Source: Acinetobacter piscicola
GTDB lineage: Bacteria; Pseudomonadota; Gammaproteobacteria; Pseudomonadales; Moraxellaceae
Direction of reading: 5' to 3'
NCBI RefSeq assembly: GCF_002233755.1
Contig: NZ_NIFO01000001.1
Location: 62,001 to 126,000 of the forward strand
Length of the DNA: 64,000 bases
Shown: piece after piece, positions 62,934 to 64,000 of the stretch
How the letters are laid out: every line of letters begins with the position of its first letter
How positions within the stretch are numbered: the stretch's first letter is position 1
The notes under the pieces: model-generated
Told to the model about the DNA's origin: nothing
What the model saw: the letters and a program-made list of their open reading frames with translations, nothing else
The model's database searches: none
Position numbers and translations under genes: made by a program

Positions 62934-64000
62934 ATGACAATTTTAAAAGATATGAATGAACTGGATTGGTTAGATATTTGCGCTTTGGAAGACATTACTC
63001 CAAATACAGGTGTCGGTGCGTTGTTGGATGATCAACAAATTGCAATTTTTAGGGTAGGCAGCGAAAAGCGTGTTTATGCTTTAAGCAACCAAGACCCATT
63101 CAGCAAAGCCTTTGTAATGTCTCGTGGCATTATTGGAGATTTACAAGGTGAGCGTGTCGTCGCTTCTCCAATTTACAAACAACATTTCAGCTTGGCAACA
63201 GGCCGTTGTTTGGAAGATAAAGACCAAAAACTTTTTGTTTTTCCAAGCAAAATTGAGAATGGCCGTGTGCTCATTAGCCCAACACCACAAAAAACTTATA
63301 TTACCAATAATGGAACTTCTCAAGAAAAAATGAAGCTGGTTCTGATTGGAAATGGTCTGGCAGGCATGCGTTGTTTGGAAGATTTGTTAGATATGGCACC
63401 TGAGCGTTATGAAATTACCGTGATTGGTGAAGAACCATGGGGTAACTATAACCGTATCATGTTGTCACCAGTATTATCGGGCGATAAAACCATTGATGAT
63501 ATTATGTTGCATCCACATGCATGGTATAGCGATAAAAATATTCGCTTTATCGCAGGCGATCCAGCAGTGCGTATCGACCGTCCACGTAAGCATGTTTATA
63601 CCGAAAAAGGTTTAATGGTGGATTATGATCGCCTGATTTTAGCAACAGGTTCAAAGCCATTTATTCCACCAGTAAAAGGCGCTGATTTAAAAGGTGTACT
63701 CAGTTTCCGAGACATTTACGATGTCAACAGCATGCTTGATTATTGCAAATCTAAAAAGAATGCTGTGGTGATTGGTGGTGGCTTATTGGGTTTAGAAGCG
63801 GCGTATGGTTTAAAACAACGTGGCATGAATGTGACCGTTTTACATCTGATGGATCGCATTATGGAGCGTCAATTAGATGGTAAAGCAAGCCAAATGCTAC
63901 GCCATAGCATTGAGCAAAAAGGTATTTCGATTATTACTGAAGCCAATACTGAAGAATTAATTGGTGTAGACGGACATGTCACTCAAATTAGACTTAAAGA
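62934..64000 (+). CDS. NirD-like domain fused to FAD-dependent oxidoreductase (3' partial)
   Basis: The frame opens at 62934 (AAGGA eight bases upstream) and is still open at the window edge, 355 codons later. Residues 1-110 resemble NirD, the Rieske-like small subunit (LDWLDICALEDITPNTGVGALLDDQQIAIFRV, SRGIIGDLQGERVVASPIYKQHFSLATGRCL); the Cys-His pairs of true Rieske proteins are absent, as in NirD. Residues 125 onward are a pyridine nucleotide-disulfide oxidoreductase-like unit (LVLIGNGLAGMRCLEDLL, NRIMLSPVLSG, VVIGGGLLGLEAAYGL). It likely passes electrons to nitrite or nitrate reductase. Confidence 0.85.
   Translation, partial: MTILKDMNELDWLDICALEDITPNTGVGALLDDQQIAIFRVGSEKRVYALSNQDPFSKAFVMSRGIIGDLQGERVVASPIYKQHFSLATGRCLEDKDQKLFVFPSKIENGRVLISPTPQKTYITNNGTSQEKMKLVLIGNGLAGMRCLEDLLDMAPERYEITVIGEEPWGNYNRIMLSPVLSGDKTIDDIMLHPHAWYSDKNIRFIAGDPAVRIDRPRKHVYTEKGLMVDYDRLILATGSKPFIPPVKGADLKGVLSFRDIYDVNSMLDYCKSKKNAVVIGGGLLGLEAAYGLKQRGMNVTVLHLMDRIMERQLDGKASQMLRHSIEQKGISIITEANTEELIGVDGHVTQIRLK

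Overview
This window looks like an Acinetobacter chromosome segment. It is AT-rich with Acinetobacter-type proteins and gene orders: lpd lies inside the suc cluster, RNase HI is fused to DnaQ, a NADP glutamate dehydrogenase is present, and rsmI-lpoA-yraN-dolP and rpsB-tsf sit next to their usual partners. I see no tRNA or rRNA genes, CRISPR arrays, insertion sequences or prophage. Most of the segment is core genome on both strands.

Layout. 1-4851: TCA cycle genes sucB (5' end outside the window), lpdA, sucC, sucD. 4942-14084: an SDR, two secreted small proteins, rsmD-mrdA, an outer-membrane protein, a DUF445 membrane protein, adk, a GNAT acetyltransferase and a frameshifted VOC gene. 14097-25125: nth with a solitary rnfB, gdhA, a META/DUF4377 lipoprotein, a DOPA-dioxygenase-like protein, rlmH, an M28 peptidase, a VOC protein, lon and the 5-formyl-THF ligase. 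25131-28496: a MerR regulator divergent from a P1B metal ATPase with three YHS domains, sharing a textbook MerR operator. 28635-36723: rsmI, a short LpoA-like protein, yraN, a BON lipoprotein, an esterase, nudC, a FimL-like protein and the RNase HI-DnaQ fusion. 36940-46188: a MltD-type transglycosylase with an unusually long LysM array, then the yejABEF-type peptide ABC transporter. 46292-51458: an OYE-family oxidoreductase, an MFS transporter with a translationally coupled 46-residue membrane protein, a large OmpW-family protein and map. 51591-53462: rpsB with its structured leader, and tsf. 53634-56622: a DUF3465 protein, an AraC regulator, an unexplained structured 270-bp region, and azlCD.

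The right end (56840-64000) is a nitrate assimilation module. NasS (nitrate sensor) and NasT (ANTAR antiterminator) are divergent from a nitrate transporter, a NirB nitrite reductase and a NirD/FAD-oxidoreductase fusion that runs off the window. The 419-bp divergent spacer holds two NtrC-like sites, a perfect sigma-54 promoter and, starting at the predicted transcription start, two hairpins whose six-base loops carry the A1/G4 signature of ANTAR targets. Together these read as a double control: nitrogen limitation through NtrC and sigma-54, nitrate through NasS-NasT antitermination.

The observations I consider most worth following are the nas leader architecture, the structured or degenerate element at 55217-55495, the 46-residue membrane protein at 47630-47770, the triple-YHS ATPase, the VOC frameshift that falls on an A AAA AAC heptamer, and three GC-rich terminal-inverted-repeat elements, one of which supplies a ribosome-binding site for lpdA.
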